A DNA stretch of 64,000 bases from Mesorhizobium sp. CA8 (GCF_020164955.1 NZ_JAIUHG010000006.1:180842-244841), one strand, 5' to 3'. Counted from the first letter of the stretch, positions 25,954 through 37,395 are shown. A program made the numbers and translations. Notes: generated from the sequence alone by a model not told the origin.

Positions 25954-26691
25954 ATGTTCGAACTGACCGGCCGCAAGGCGCTCGTCACCGGGGCATCGGG
26001 AGGCATCGGCGAAGCGATCGCCAGGGTGCTGCACAGCCAGGGTGCGATCGTTGGTCTGCACGGCACGCGCGTTGAAAAGCTCGAGGCGTTGGCCGGCGAG
26101 CTCGGCGATCGTGTAAAGCTCTTTCCGGCTGATTTGACGAACCGCGACGCGGTCAAGGCGCTCGGTCAGAAGGCGGAAGCCGAGCTCGAGGGCGTCGACA
26201 TCCTGGTCAACAATGCCGGCATCACAAAGGACGGCTTGTTTGTGCGCATGTCGGACGCCGACTGGGACAGCGTGATCGAGGTCAACCTCACCGCCGTGTT
26301 CCGGCTCACCCGCGAGCTGACGCATCCGATGATGCGCCGCCGCCATGGCCGCATCATCAACATCACCTCGGTGGTCGGCGTCACCGGCAATCCCGGCCAG
26401 ACCAATTACTGCGCCTCCAAGGCCGGCATGATCGGCTTCTCCAAGTCGCTGGCGCAGGAGATCGCCACCCGCAACATCACCGTCAACTGCGTCGCTCCGG
26501 GCTTCATCGAATCGGCCATGACCGACAAGCTCAACGACAAGCAGAAAGAGACGATCATGGCCGCGATCCCGACCAGGCGCATGGGCACCAGCGCCGAGGT
26601 CGCGTCCGCCGTCGCCTACCTTGCTTCCAATGAGGCGGCTTACGTCACCGGCCAGACCATTCATGTGAATGGCGGCATGGCGATGATCTAA
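25954..26691 (+). CDS. fabG: 3-oxoacyl-ACP reductase
   Basis: A 245-residue SDR that reduces 3-ketoacyl-ACP with NADPH in fatty acid elongation. It shows TGASGGIG (12-19), NNAGITKDGL (86-95) and the catalytic S139, Y152 and K156, with the PGFIESAMTDKL motif seen in FabG. The start ATG follows GAGGTTGG. It sits between fabD and acpP. Confidence 0.96.
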   Translation: MFELTGRKALVTGASGGIGEAIARVLHSQGAIVGLHGTRVEKLEALAGELGDRVKLFPADLTNRDAVKALGQKAEAELEGVDILVNNAGITKDGLFVRMSDADWDSVIEVNLTAVFRLTRELTHPMMRRRHGRIINITSVVGVTGNPGQTNYCASKAGMIGFSKSLAQEIATRNITVNCVAPGFIESAMTDKLNDKQKETIMAAIPTRRMGTSAEVASAVAYLASNEAAYVTGQTIHVNGGMAMI

Positions 26692-26911
26692 GGGGGCGAT
26701 GATCTGGCGGAGGCCGGGGCCAGGCGCCTGTGAAAACAGCCATTTCGGCTTGGACGCCCGTCATTTTTCGTGTAATGCGGCCTGCAACCCGGCGGTTCGG
26801 GCAAAAACCGGTCCTGTGGCGTTGCGTTGCCCGCAAGACCATCTTTCAGCTTGATTAGCGGCATTCCGCCCGCTAACGAAGATAGACAACCTAAGACGAG
26901 GATTGCCCCAA

Positions 26912-27148
26912 ATGAGTGACACCGCAGAGCGCGTCAAGAAGATCGTCATCGAGCATCTCGGCGTCGATGCCGACAAGGTGACGGAGCAGGCGAGCTTCAT
27001 CGACGATCTGGGCGCGGACAGCCTCGACACGGTTGAACTCGTCATGGCTTTCGAAGAAGAATTCGGCGTCGAGATTCCGGACGATGCCGCCGAGACCATC
27101 CTGACCGTCGGCGACGCTGTAAAGTATATCGACAAGGCCTCGGCCTGA
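26912..27148 (+). CDS. acpP: Acyl carrier protein
   Basis: A 78-residue acidic ACP. The phosphopantetheine attachment serine is S37 in [13 protein letters not shown], and the helix II pattern [11 protein letters not shown] is intact. It carries growing acyl chains for FabD, FabG, FabF and the KAS paralog. It follows fabG by 220 bases, which should include a strong separate promoter because ACP is abundant. fabF starts 34 bases after it. Confidence 0.97.
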   Translation: MSDTAERVKKIVIEHLGVDADKVTEQASFIDDLGADSLDTVELVMAFEEEFGVEIPDDAAETILTVGDAVKYIDKASA

Positions 27149-27182
27149 GGTCTTTCGCAGGCATTATCGGGGAGGACCTGCG

Positions 27183-28445
27183 ATGAGGCGTGTCGTCGTC
27201 ACGGGCCTTGGCCTGCTTTCGCCATTTGGCATGGGCGTCGAGCACAGCTGGCGGGAATTGCTTTCCGGCCGCAGCGCCTGCCGCCGTGTCACCGAATTCG
27301 AGGTGGACGATCTTGCTTGCAAGATCGCCCACATCATCCCGCGCGGCGACGGCTCGAACGGAACCTTCAATCCGGAGGCCGTGCTCGAGCCGAAGGAACT
27401 GCGCAAGATCGGCGACTTCATCCTTTACGGCATCGCAGCCGCCGACGAGGCGTTGGCCGATTCCGGCTGGAAGCCCGAAGCGCATGAGGACCAGTGCGCC
27501 ACCGGCGTGCTGATCGGCTCCGGCATCGGCGGCATCGACGGCATCGCCGAAAACGCGATGATCCTGAAGGACCGCGGCCCGCGCCGCATCAGCCCCTTCT
27601 TCATCCCCGGACAGATCATCAATCTGGTGTCGGGCCAGGTCTCCATCCGTCACGGCCTGAAAGGCCCCAACCATGCCGTGGTCACCGCCTGCTCGACCGG
27701 CGCGCACGCCATCGGCGACGCGGCCCGGCTGATCATGTGGGGCGATGCCGACGTCATGGTGGCGGGCGGTGCGGAAGCGCCGATCACCCGGCTGTCCATT
27801 GCCGGCTTCGCCGCCTGCCGCGCGCTCTCCACCGAGCGTAACGACACCCCCGAAACCGCTTCGCGTCCCTATGACCGCGACCGCGACGGCTTCGTCATGG
27901 GCGAGGGCGCCGGTGTCGTTGTCCTGGAAGAGCTCGAGCACGCCAAGGCGCGCGGCGCCAAGATCTATGCGGAAGTCACCGGCTATGGATTGACGGGCGA
28001 TGCCTATCACATCACCGCCCCCGCCGAGGACGGCGACGGCGCCTTCCGCTGCATGACGGCGGCGTTGAACCGGGCGAAGCTTTCCCCGGCCGACATCGAC
28101 TACATCAATGCGCACGGCACCTCGACCATGGCCGACACGATCGAGCTTGGCGCGGTCGAGCGGCTGGTCGGCAATGCCGCCTCCAAGATCTCGATGTCGT
28201 CGACAAAGTCGTCGGTCGGCCATCTGCTGGGCGCCGCCGGTGCCGCCGAAGCGATCTTCTCGATCCTCGCCATCCGCGACAACGTTGCGCCCGCCACCAT
28301 CAATCTCGACAATCCGGAACGCGAGACGGCGATCGATCTCGTGCCGAACAAGCCGCGCCAGCGCCAGATCGACGTTGCGCTGTCGAATTCGTTCGGTTTC
28401 GGCGGCACCAACGCCTCGCTCGTGTTCCAGCGTTACAATGGCTGA
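27183..28445 (+). CDS. fabF: 3-oxoacyl-ACP synthase II
   Basis: A 420-residue KAS II, the housekeeping elongation condensing enzyme. The triad is C170 (VTACSTG), H311 (NAHGTST) and H347 (SVGHLLG). The overall sequence is close to the 432-residue paralog at 14915, allowing direct comparison. It is cotranscribed with acpP. Confidence 0.96.
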   Translation: MRRVVVTGLGLLSPFGMGVEHSWRELLSGRSACRRVTEFEVDDLACKIAHIIPRGDGSNGTFNPEAVLEPKELRKIGDFILYGIAAADEALADSGWKPEAHEDQCATGVLIGSGIGGIDGIAENAMILKDRGPRRISPFFIPGQIINLVSGQVSIRHGLKGPNHAVVTACSTGAHAIGDAARLIMWGDADVMVAGGAEAPITRLSIAGFAACRALSTERNDTPETASRPYDRDRDGFVMGEGAGVVVLEELEHAKARGAKIYAEVTGYGLTGDAYHITAPAEDGDGAFRCMTAALNRAKLSPADIDYINAHGTSTMADTIELGAVERLVGNAASKISMSSTKSSVGHLLGAAGAAEAIFSILAIRDNVAPATINLDNPERETAIDLVPNKPRQRQIDVALSNSFGFGGTNASLVFQRYNG

Positions 28446-28604
28446 GTAGCAACCGGAGCAGTCCTACGGAGAGTGCGCGGTCTCCCCTCCGGAATTGCTC
28501 GGAGACAGACCAATCGGCAGTCCGCCAACTGCCGTCATTTTTGCCAAATTCGCCCTTAGCTTTTCGGCGAGGGATTCGTTGCAAGATCAGACGGGCAGGG
28601 CGTC

Positions 28605-29855
28605 ATGAACACTAATCCGAGCGACGGGGAATTCAGACGGCAAGGCGCGACGGGGCCGATCGTGCCGAAGACGGCCGCCGAGGCGTTGCGCCCGGAAGCC
28701 GGCACGCCGCCGCCGCCGTCGAAGCGTTCACGCGCCTCGCGCAGCCAGCTCGTCGTATTCCTGAATTTCTTCCTCTCCTTGGTGATCCTGGTGGTGCTTG
28801 CCTCGGGTGCGGCGCTCTATTTCGGCATGCAGGCTTTCGTCGAGCCCGGTCCGTCCGCCAATGGCGACACCTTCATGATCAAGCCGAACACCGGCGTGCA
28901 GGAGATCGCCGACCAGCTCGAACGCCGCAGCCTGATCAGCGATGCCCGCATCTTCCGGCTCGGCGTGCGCGTCACCGGCAATGAATCGGCGCTGAAGGCC
29001 GGCGAATACGCCATCAAGCCGCGCGCTTCGATGCGCGACATCATGGAACTCTTCAAGAGTGGCAAGTCGGTGATGTACTCGCTCACCATTCCCGAAGGGC
29101 TGACGGTCGAGCAGGCGCTGCAGCGCGTGGCCGATCAGGAGGCGCTCACCGGCGACATGCCGGCTACCTTGCCGCCTGAGGGCAGCATCGCCACCGACAC
29201 GCTCCGCTTCACCCGTGGCGCCACAAGGCAGCAGATGATCGATAAGCTGATCGCCGACCAGAAGAAGCTGGTCGAAGATGTCTGGTCGCATCGCGCGCCC
29301 GACCTGCCGATCGCCAACATCGACGACTTCGTCACGCTCGCCTCGATCGTCGAGAAGGAGACGGGCAGGAGCGACGAGCGTTCGCGGGTCGCCGCCGTAT
29401 TCCTCAACCGCCTGGCCAAGGGCATGCGGCTGCAGTCGGACCCAACCATCATCTACGGCCTGTTCGGCGGCAAGGGAAAGCCCGCCGACCGGCCGATCTA
29501 CCAGTCGGACCTCGACAAGCAGACGCCTTACAACACCTACATGATCAAGGGCCTGCCGCCGACGCCGATCGCCAATCCGGGCCGTGCGGCGCTCGAAGCG
29601 GTCGCCAATCCGTCGAAGACCGACGATCTCTATTTCGTCGCTGACGGCAATGGCGGCCACGTCTTTGCAGCGACGCTGGAAGAGCACAACCAGAACGTCG
29701 CCCGCTATCGGGCGGTGCAGAAGAAGCAGGCGGATGCTGCCGCCAAGGCTTCCGGCCAGACGACGGCGCCGGCCGCTCCCGATGGCAACACCGACAGCGG
29801 CGACACCGGAGACAAAGGCGAGAACGGCGACGCCGGCGGCGAGGCAGCGCAGTAA
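28605..29855 (+). CDS. mltG: Endolytic transglycosylase MltG
   Basis: A 416-residue MltG (YceG). A Pro-rich cytoplasmic segment (1-45) precedes one membrane helix (about 47-70). The periplasmic LysM-like and catalytic domain contains the conserved glutamate in SIVEKETGRSDERSRVAAVF and the LQSDPTIIYG motif. It cuts nascent peptidoglycan strands and helps set glycan length. The last 40 residues are low-complexity Gly/Asp/Ala and probably disordered. It follows fabF as in other Rhizobiales. Confidence 0.93.
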   Translation: MNTNPSDGEFRRQGATGPIVPKTAAEALRPEAGTPPPPSKRSRASRSQLVVFLNFFLSLVILVVLASGAALYFGMQAFVEPGPSANGDTFMIKPNTGVQEIADQLERRSLISDARIFRLGVRVTGNESALKAGEYAIKPRASMRDIMELFKSGKSVMYSLTIPEGLTVEQALQRVADQEALTGDMPATLPPEGSIATDTLRFTRGATRQQMIDKLIADQKKLVEDVWSHRAPDLPIANIDDFVTLASIVEKETGRSDERSRVAAVFLNRLAKGMRLQSDPTIIYGLFGGKGKPADRPIYQSDLDKQTPYNTYMIKGLPPTPIANPGRAALEAVANPSKTDDLYFVADGNGGHVFAATLEEHNQNVARYRAVQKKQADAAAKASGQTTAPAAPDGNTDSGDTGDKGENGDAGGEAAQ

Positions 29856-29861
29856 GTGCAA

Positions 29862-29906
29862 TGCATGTCGCCCAAAAGTGCGCAGCTGTTTTGGGAACGA
29901 CATGCA
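29862..29906. repeat. Intergenic palindromic repeat (mltG-yicC)
   Basis: Arms TGCATGTCG-CCCAAAA and TTTTGGG-AA-CGACATGCA around an 11-base loop GTGCGCAGCTG. It shares its design and core with the elements at 48059 and 61484 (A run, GTGnGnAGC-like loop, T run). It follows the mltG stop closely and could form a strong RNA hairpin. Confidence 0.8.
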
Positions 29907-30096
29907 CCAGACAGAGACTTGAGACGCGTCGCCTGAATCCGTCTCGGCTCGACGCGCTTTAAGCTTGCCGCACGCGTCCTTTGACGCGGGGCCGTATTCA
30001 TGTTTTTAGGGGGCGCCGGCCGATCGTCCGGCGATTTCTGGGCGCGCAGCGCTGGGCCGCGGATGCCTTTGGCTGCGACAGGGGGACGACAGGGCA

Positions 30097-30987
30097 ATGA
30101 GCCTGCAAAGCATGACCGGTTTTGCGCGGTCCGCCGGCGAGAGCGACGGCACCTCGATCGCCTGGGAGGTGAAATCGGTGAACGGCAAGAGCGCCGAGGT
30201 GAGATTGAGATTGCCGCAGGGGTTCGACCGCCTGGAGACGGCTGTCCGACAAACCGTCCAGAAGCGTTTCGCGCGCGGCAATTTTCAAGCGACGTTAACC
30301 GTCGGCCGCGCCGCCGCAAAGCAAGTCCAGCCGGTGGTCAACGAGGCGTTCCTTAAAGACCTGGCCGGTCTGGCCAAGCGCTTGCAGGAGCAGTTCGGCA
30401 CCCAGCCCGCCACCGCCGACGGCCTGCTCTCCCTGCGCGGCGTGCTCGACATTCCTGAAGCCGTCGAAACCGATGAGGAGCGGGCAGCCCTCGACGCCGC
30501 AATCCTGTCGGCGCTTGAGGCGGCGCTTGGCGGGCTGGAACAGGCGCGCCGCAGCGAGGGCGACGCACTTGGCGTACTGCTTGCAGGCCATATCGACGCC
30601 ATCGAGGCGCTGACATTGAAGGCCGAGGCCGATCCCTCGCGCGAGCCCGCCGCGATCCGCGAGCGCATTTCCGAGCAGCTGCGTCTGTTGATGGACGCCT
30701 CGGCCAATCTCGATGCCGTCCGGCTGCACCAGGAGGCCGCCTTTCTCGCCACCAAGGCCGACATACGCGAGGAGATCGACCGGCTGAAGACTCATGTCGC
30801 CTCGGCGCGGGTGCTGCTCAAAAGCGGCGCCGCCGTTGGCCGCAAGCTCGATTTTCTCGCGCAGGAATTCAACCGCGAATCGAATACCTTATGCTCCAAA
30901 TCGAACGCGGCCGCAGTCACCGCGATCGGGCTGGAGCTCAAGGCGGTGGTCGACCAGTTTCGCGAGCAGGTTCAGAATCTGGAGTGA
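30097..30987 (+). CDS. YicC/YloC family endoribonuclease
   Basis: A 296-residue protein beginning [10 protein letters not shown], the YicC signature, with [15 protein letters not shown] (28-42) and the conserved C-terminal block [21 protein letters not shown]. Family members were recently shown to act as RNA endonucleases. It lies immediately before gmk (5-base gap), the typical bacterial pairing. Confidence 0.92.
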   Translation: MSLQSMTGFARSAGESDGTSIAWEVKSVNGKSAEVRLRLPQGFDRLETAVRQTVQKRFARGNFQATLTVGRAAAKQVQPVVNEAFLKDLAGLAKRLQEQFGTQPATADGLLSLRGVLDIPEAVETDEERAALDAAILSALEAALGGLEQARRSEGDALGVLLAGHIDAIEALTLKAEADPSREPAAIRERISEQLRLLMDASANLDAVRLHQEAAFLATKADIREEIDRLKTHVASARVLLKSGAAVGRKLDFLAQEFNRESNTLCSKSNAAAVTAIGLELKAVVDQFREQVQNLE

Positions 30988-30992
30988 CGGGA

Positions 30993-31667
<675 letters not shown>

Positions 31668-31673
31668 CTCTTT

Positions 31674-31866
31674 CTTCTCCTCTTGTGGGAGAAGGTGGAT
31701 AGGCGCGAAGCGCCGAGACGGATGAGAGATGTTGGAAGGAACGACGCGCTGAAGACTAAGATGCTTCAAAAGCCGATTTCGTCATCGTAGCGATCCTTCC
31801 AGCACCCCTCATCCGACCGAGCTTCGCTCGGCCACCTTCTCCCACAAGAAGGGGAGAAGGGAAGGG
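31674..31866. repeat. RIME-like mosaic repeat between gmk and rsmA
   Basis: The left arm (CTTGTGGGAGAAGGTGGAT followed by GGCGCGAAGCGCC) and the right arm (CTTCGCTCGGCCACCTTCT followed by CCCACAAG) are inverted copies flanking a variable centre. This is the classic arrangement of the rhizobium-specific intergenic mosaic element. It occupies nearly the whole convergent gap between gmk and rsmA and may act as a bidirectional terminator. Confidence 0.85.
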
Positions 31867-31871
31867 CGCAG

Positions 31872-32717
31872 CTACACCGTGTTGGTCAACCTGACGAACT
31901 CCTCCACGCTCAGCGTCTCCGCCCGCCGCGTCGGGTCGATGCCGGCCCGCGCCAGCAAGGCTTCGCCGCCCAGGCTCTTCACGCTTTGCCTCAGCATCTT
32001 GCGACGCTGGCCGAAGGCGGCTTCGGTGACGCGGCCGAGCTTTTTTGCGTCCGTAGGTAGGGGAGACTGCCGCGGCACCAGATGCACGACGGAGGAGGTG
32101 ACCTTTGGCGGTGGCGTGAACGCCTGCGGCGGTACGTCAAAGGCGATTTTCGCCTCCGTGCGCCAGCCCGCCAGGACGCCGAGCCGGCCATAGGCGTCGC
32201 AGCCCGGCCCCGCGGTGATGCGCTCCGCCACCTCCCGCTGGAACATCAGCGTCATCGATTGGTAGAAGGGCGGCCAGTCGGCCACGGTCAGCCAGCGGAT
32301 CAGAAGTTCGGTGCCGATATTGTATGGCAGGTTGGCGACGATCTTCACCGGCCCGCCGTTCGCCCTGCCGGCAAGTGCGGCGAAATCCGTCTTCAGCGCA
32401 TCGCCGGGAATGACCTCGAGCCGGCTGGGATAATGGCTGGAGACCTCTGCCAGCGCCTCCAGGCAGCGCTCGTCGCGCTCGATGGCGATCACGCGATGAG
32501 CACCATTGAAGAGCAGTGCGCGTGTCAGCCCACCGGGGCCTGGGCCGACCTCGATCACCGTCGCCTCGCCGAGATCGCCGGCCGCACGCGCGATCCTGCC
32601 CGTCAGGTTGAGGTCGAGCAAGAAATTTTGCCCGAGCGCTTTCTTGGCCTGCAGGCCGTGCCGCTCGATAACTTCGCGCAGCGGCGGCAACCCGTCGATC
32701 GTGGTGCGCCCGTTCAA
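31872..32717 (-). CDS. rsmA: 16S rRNA (adenine(1518)-N6/adenine(1519)-N6)-dimethyltransferase
   Basis: A 281-residue KsgA-type methyltransferase. It shows [13 protein letters not shown] (about 26-38), the SAM motif [12 protein letters not shown] (54-65) and the catalytic NLPYNIGT. It dimethylates two adjacent adenines near the 3' end of 16S rRNA as a late 30S assembly check. It is the last gene of lptF-lptG-lptD-surA-pdxA-rsmA, 7 bases after pdxA. Confidence 0.95.
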   Translation of the reverse strand: MNGRTTIDGLPPLREVIERHGLQAKKALGQNFLLDLNLTGRIARAAGDLGEATVIEVGPGPGGLTRALLFNGAHRVIAIERDERCLEALAEVSSHYPSRLEVIPGDALKTDFAALAGRANGGPVKIVANLPYNIGTELLIRWLTVADWPPFYQSMTLMFQREVAERITAGPGCDAYGRLGVLAGWRTEAKIAFDVPPQAFTPPPKVTSSVVHLVPRQSPLPTDAKKLGRVTEAAFGQRRKMLRQSVKSLGGEALLARAGIDPTRRAETLSVEEFVRLTNTV

Positions 32718-32724
32718 TTGAGCC

Positions 32725-33759
32725 TCATGCGGCGGTGACCCGCCGTCCGCCGTCGACCAGCCGGCGTGCCAGCCTCAACGCGGCGATCAGGCTGTCGGGG
32801 CGCGCTAAGCCCTTGCCGGCGATGTCGAAAGCGGTGCCGTGATCGGGCGAGGTTCGGATGAAGGGCAGGCCAAGCGTCACGTTCACCGCCTCGTCGAAGG
32901 CTAAAGTTTTGGCCGGGATCAGCGCCTGGTCGTGATACATGCAGAGCGCCGCGTCATAGGAAGCGCGCGCACGCGAATGAAACATGGTGTCCGCCGGCAG
33001 CGGCCCGACGGCGTCGATGCCTTCCGCTTTCAACATCTCGACCGCCGGGGCGACAATCGCCGCATCCTCGGAGCCCATCGCGCCGCCTTCGCCGGCATGC
33101 GGGTTGAGCCCGGCGATCGCAAGCCTCGGCCGGGCGATGCCGAAACGGCTCTTGAGATCGGCGGCGGTGATGCGCGCGGTCGTGACGATCAGCTCCGTCG
33201 TGAGCACCTTCGGCACGTCGGCCAAAGCGATGTGGATGGTCACCGGAACGGTGCGCAGGTCCGGTCCGGCCAGCAGCATCACCGGCGTCACGTCCCTGCC
33301 GGTGTGGCGTGAGGCCAGATGCGCCAGATATTCGGTGTGGCCGGGAAAGCCAAACCCGGCATCATAGAGCGGCTTCTTGGCGATTGGGCAGGTGACCATC
33401 GCCGCTGCGCGGCCGGCGAGGCAGTCCGCGACGGCGCGGTCAATGGCTTCGATCGTGCCGGCGGCATTGGCCGGGTCCGGCTCGCCCGGGTTGTCGAACT
33501 GGCGCGCATCGAGCGGTACGACGGGGAGAGCCCGGGTAAAATGGTGCGCTGCCTGCCCCGGCAGCGTCTCGGCAATCGTGACGTTTGCGCCGACGAGCTG
33601 CGCGCGGGCTTCGATCAAAGCGGGGTCGGCAATGAGATAGAAGGGCGGCACGCCGGCGCTGTCGCCCGCCTGCCAGGCGGCAATGGCGATCTCGGGCCCG
33701 ATGCCGGAGGGGTCGCCGACGCTGAGCGCAAGCGGGGCATCGGTCTTCTGTCCGCTCAT
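32725..33759 (-). CDS. pdxA: 4-hydroxythreonine-4-phosphate dehydrogenase
   Basis: A 344-residue PdxA of the pyridoxal phosphate pathway. Visible motifs are [13 protein letters not shown] near the start, [34 protein letters not shown] and [11 protein letters not shown], which include the metal-binding histidines. It oxidises 4-phosphohydroxy-threonine with NAD. The ATG at 33759 is chosen at the usual start; the longer frame adds 10 residues. Confidence 0.95.
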   Translation of the reverse strand: MSGQKTDAPLALSVGDPSGIGPEIAIAAWQAGDSAGVPPFYLIADPALIEARAQLVGANVTIAETLPGQAAHHFTRALPVVPLDARQFDNPGEPDPANAAGTIEAIDRAVADCLAGRAAAMVTCPIAKKPLYDAGFGFPGHTEYLAHLASRHTGRDVTPVMLLAGPDLRTVPVTIHIALADVPKVLTTELIVTTARITAADLKSRFGIARPRLAIAGLNPHAGEGGAMGSEDAAIVAPAVEMLKAEGIDAVGPLPADTMFHSRARASYDAALCMYHDQALIPAKTLAFDEAVNVTLGLPFIRTSPDHGTAFDIAGKGLARPDSLIAALRLARRLVDGGRRVTAA

Positions 33760-33833
33760 GCGAACGCGCGGATCGGACCGCTGACGCATCGGCGGAAGGT
33801 GAACTTGTTGCGGTGTCGAGACACGCTCGTCAC

Positions 33834-34757
33834 TCAGCGTTCGACGATCTTGGCCTTCTGGCGCAACTCGGCGACATATTTCTTGCTGAGCTCGTCGGCG
33901 TCCTTGTCGTTGCTGCCTTCGGCCTGGAACACCATTTGCGCGGCCTTGTCGTCGGAGACCTCGCGCGAGGAGCAGACGCCGATGAACTCGACGCCGCGTT
34001 CGGTCTCACGCGTCGGCGTCGCGCCGCCGACCTTGGTCGCCTTGATCTGCTCGGCCCAGTCGGACGGCAGTTGCGGCGCCAGCACGCGACCGAGGTCGCG
34101 CACGGTGACATCGAGCAGGCCCTTGGCGAACTCGCGCGTGGTGTTGCAGCCGCTGAAGCGGGCACGCATGGCATCGGCCTCGCGCTTGCGTTTGGCGAGC
34201 GTGGCGGAGCGCTCCGAAGCCGGTACCACGAAGATCACCTGCTGCAGCATGTATTCCGTCGCGGTCGGCTTGGCGCCGCCCTTGTCGAGCATGCGCCGCA
34301 CGGCGTCCTGCTCGGTCACCGATCCACCTTCGCCGGAGCGATAACGCGCGCTGAGTGCCTGGTTCCAGGCCATCTGGGCACGGATGAATTCCTTAAAGTG
34401 TTCCTTGGTGACGCCTGATTGCGCCATGATCGCATCGAGCTTCGCCAGCGGCATCTTGTTGCCCGATGCGAAGCGCTGGTAGGCGGCCTCGACCTGCTGA
34501 TCGGAGATGCGGATACCGAGCCGCTTGGCCTCGGCCAGACGCAGCGTCTGGTCGATCATCTCCTCCTTGGCATCACCTTTCTTGTGCTGCAGCTTGAAGA
34601 AGGCGGCGCGGTGCGCGATGTCGCCGGAGGTGATCGGGATGCCGTTGACGACATACTTGATCTCCGCGGCGAAAGCAGGCTGCACGACAGCCGTGACCGA
34701 AACCGAGGCCGCCGCCACCAGAAGCGCGAATCCCGCTGAAAACAGGTATTTCCTCAT
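33834..34757 (-). CDS. surA: SurA-like periplasmic chaperone
   Basis: A 307-residue exported protein. The signal peptide ([20 protein letters not shown]..., cleavage near AFAAE) is followed by a SurA_N chaperone domain ([34 protein letters not shown]). The C-terminal half has a single, weakly conserved parvulin-like region ([15 protein letters not shown]...; [14 protein letters not shown]) that lacks the strong PPIase signature. It likely guides outer membrane proteins such as LptD, encoded next door. The 223-base gap after lptD shows no gene. Confidence 0.87.
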   Translation of the reverse strand: MRKYLFSAGFALLVAAASVSVTAVVQPAFAAEIKYVVNGIPITSGDIAHRAAFFKLQHKKGDAKEEMIDQTLRLAEAKRLGIRISDQQVEAAYQRFASGNKMPLAKLDAIMAQSGVTKEHFKEFIRAQMAWNQALSARYRSGEGGSVTEQDAVRRMLDKGGAKPTATEYMLQQVIFVVPASERSATLAKRKREADAMRARFSGCNTTREFAKGLLDVTVRDLGRVLAPQLPSDWAEQIKATKVGGATPTRETERGVEFIGVCSSREVSDDKAAQMVFQAEGSNDKDADELSKKYVAELRQKAKIVER

Positions 34758-34980
34758 CTTACCTTCCAATTTTCCCCGCTGCGAAAAGCGCTGCGCGTCC
34801 TCCGAACGTGTGCGCGATGCACTTGATCCCATGCCCATTTTATGCGGCGAAACGATGTCGCCGGCGCATGACGCCGATAATCAGGCCCATTTTCGAAGGA
34901 ACACGCTCCAAATCAAGACCAAAGCCCGACATCAGCGCGCAGCCGACGCACGGCTCGGAGGCCGGCCGCCTGCCGCTTGG

Positions 34981-37395
34981 TCACTGGATGGTATCGACCG
35001 CGCTTGTTGACGAACCGAAATCGCCGAGCGTGCGGAACGACAGGTTGAAACCGATGTTCTGCGACACTTCCTTCGTGACGGTGTCGCGCGTCTGCGAATA
35101 CGTCATGATGTAGGTGAAGCAGGAATCGTTATAGGCGAAGCCGACGCCGTCCTTGACCAGTACATTTGTCTCGAGGTCGTAGGTGCCGGTGCCGAACAGC
35201 CGCCAGTTCTGCGCCAAATGCGTCGAGGCGCCGAGCGTGACCTCATGGCGGTCGGTGGCGAAGCCATAGAGCGGCTGCGCCTCGATGAACGCATATTTGG
35301 CGCTGAGCGATATCGGCAGGCCGGAATAGGCGGCCTTCACCTCGGCGCGCCTGACCTCCCAGGTCTGCTCGTCGAAACGCCCGCTCAGCGAGCCGGAGAA
35401 ACCGCTCGGACTGTTGAAGCCGACGAGGCCGACATAATCCGAAGTCCGCTTATCCAGGCCGGACTCGGCCCCGGCATTCACGAGATCGGGTGCGGAAAAG
35501 GAGTTTTCGCCGGCGAGCTGGTACGACTGGCCGAAGATGGCGTTCGTGGCCCAGCCATTGTCATAGGCTCCCGAGTACCGGAAGCCGACATTGGCGCGCG
35601 TGCCGCCTTCGATCCGGTCATAGCCCGAGAATTTGTCGCGCTCGAACAGCGTCGTGGCATCGAAGACGAAGCTCTGCGCGTCTTCGTTGGGGACGGCCAA
35701 TCCGCCGACATATTGCTCGTTCGGACGCACGAAGACCTGCGCCGTCGGCTCCAGGACATGGCTGGAACTTGTCATCGAGAACAGGAGCGGCCAACGCGCC
35801 TCGAGGCCAAGGGTCGCCATGTAGCGGGCCAGCGACGAGCGCATGTCGACATCTTCGCCGAGATTCGCCCCCATCTGGTTGACGGCGGCGAGCGAAGCCG
35901 AATCGGCGTTGACATAACCGGCGTCGCCGCGGAACGCCAGCAACGGCGTCAGTTGCAGGCCGCCATCGGTGGTAAAGGTGCGCTTCCACTCGGCTTCCGC
36001 GCTCAGCCGGCTGGACTCGCCTTCGATGCCGCGGACATTGTTTATCGAATTCGGGTCGCTAGGATTGGCCAGCACGGCGTCCAGCCGGTTGCGGCTGATG
36101 ACGCGAGTATTGACGTTGAACGACAACTGGCCGCCGGCCACCGACGTGTCGGGAATATAGGCATAGTCGAGCGACGGCAGCACCCATGGCTGCTTGGCGG
36201 AGCGCGCCGTTGGATCGCTGGAAAGCGTGTCCTCCTGCACCTCGAAGCGCATGGCGCGAACGTCGAAATAATTGCGGTCGCTCAAGCCCGTCAGATAGAT
36301 CGACGACTGGTGGACGAGGTCGCTATAGCCGTCGATGTTATAGGTGCGCGAGAAATTCTTGTCGGTTTGGAGCAGCACGTCCCAGCCGAAATCCCAGCGC
36401 TCGTTGATGGCGAACTGGCCCTTGGTGCCCATCATGCCGCGGAATTTGTTCGGATCGCCGGGCTCGCCCGAATCGACGGTGTAACGGTTGCCTGTGCCGA
36501 TGAACGCGTCGGGATCCTGCTGGTTGATCCCGGCGATCTTCAGCGTGTACTGGCCGTTGTTGAAGCGCTGGCGCCACTCGGCCTCGCCGAGGAAACCCTG
36601 CTTGGTATAGCCGCTGCCGGTGACGGTTAGATCATAGGTCGGGGACAGGGCGAAGTAATAAGGGACTTTGACGCCGACGCCGAGATGGTTGTTGTAGACG
36701 ATGCCGGGGATCAGGAAGCCGCTCTTGCGCTTCACCGTCGGGTCGGCGATCTCGAAGGCCGGCAGATAGGCTAGCGGGAAGCCGAAGAATTCGAAATTCG
36801 AGTTCTCGAAGCGGACCGTCTTCTTCTCGCCGTTCCAGATGATCTTTCGCGCCTTGACGCGCCAGGTCGGCGCTTTGTCCGGCTTGTCCTCGCAAGGTTC
36901 GCAGGCGGTGTAGACGCCATTGTGGAAGGTGGTGAGCACGCCGCCCATGCGCTCGGCGCTCTCGGCGGCGAAATAAGCCTTGTCGATCGTCTCGACGCGC
37001 AGCGCGTTCAGAAAACCGTCGGCGAAATCGTCGGTGATGTCGATATGGTCGGAATTGACCTTGGTGCCGTCGCTGTTGATCAGTTCGACGGCGCCGCTGG
37101 CGACGAGGCGCTTGGTGTCGCGATTATAGACCACACGCTGGGCGACCAGCTTGTTGCTGCCATAGTCGATCTGCACGCCGCCGACAGCCGTCACCGTGTG
37201 CTTGTCGTTGTCATAGACAAGCGTATCGGCGGCCAGCAGCATCTGCGTGCCGGAGGGGACGGGCTTGGCAGTAACCTGCTGCGCCAGCGCGGGTGCCGTC
37301 GGCACCGCACAAGCGAACAGGCATGCCAAAGCGGTCGCCCCATAGAGGCGTGCCAAACCGGCCTGCCTATGGCTGCGCAAAACCGCCTCCCTCAC
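34981..37395 (-). CDS. lptD: LPS assembly protein LptD
   Basis: An 804-residue outer-membrane LPS translocon. The signal peptide ends near ALAQQ (about residue 40). An LptA-like jellyroll follows (LLAADTLVYDNDKHTVTAVGGVQI; SDHIDITDDFADGF), then the 26-strand beta-barrel. A Cys pair ACEPCED and a late DSCFTY agree with the disulfide pattern of LptD. I chose the GTG at 37395, which overlaps the lptG stop as TAGTG; no ATG gives a signal peptide. It inserts LPS into the outer leaflet. Confidence 0.93.
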   Translation of the reverse strand: MREAVLRSHRQAGLARLYGATALACLFACAVPTAPALAQQVTAKPVPSGTQMLLAADTLVYDNDKHTVTAVGGVQIDYGSNKLVAQRVVYNRDTKRLVASGAVELINSDGTKVNSDHIDITDDFADGFLNALRVETIDKAYFAAESAERMGGVLTTFHNGVYTACEPCEDKPDKAPTWRVKARKIIWNGEKKTVRFENSNFEFFGFPLAYLPAFEIADPTVKRKSGFLIPGIVYNNHLGVGVKVPYYFALSPTYDLTVTGSGYTKQGFLGEAEWRQRFNNGQYTLKIAGINQQDPDAFIGTGNRYTVDSGEPGDPNKFRGMMGTKGQFAINERWDFGWDVLLQTDKNFSRTYNIDGYSDLVHQSSIYLTGLSDRNYFDVRAMRFEVQEDTLSSDPTARSAKQPWVLPSLDYAYIPDTSVAGGQLSFNVNTRVISRNRLDAVLANPSDPNSINNVRGIEGESSRLSAEAEWKRTFTTDGGLQLTPLLAFRGDAGYVNADSASLAAVNQMGANLGEDVDMRSSLARYMATLGLEARWPLLFSMTSSSHVLEPTAQVFVRPNEQYVGGLAVPNEDAQSFVFDATTLFERDKFSGYDRIEGGTRANVGFRYSGAYDNGWATNAIFGQSYQLAGENSFSAPDLVNAGAESGLDKRTSDYVGLVGFNSPSGFSGSLSGRFDEQTWEVRRAEVKAAYSGLPISLSAKYAFIEAQPLYGFATDRHEVTLGASTHLAQNWRLFGTGTYDLETNVLVKDGVGFAYNDSCFTYIMTYSQTRDTVTKEVSQNIGFNLSFRTLGDFGSSTSAVDTIQ

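Noticed and set aside
35218..36630. 470-codon plus-strand frame opposite lptD
   Set aside because: Shadow of the lptD coding strand; no family features.
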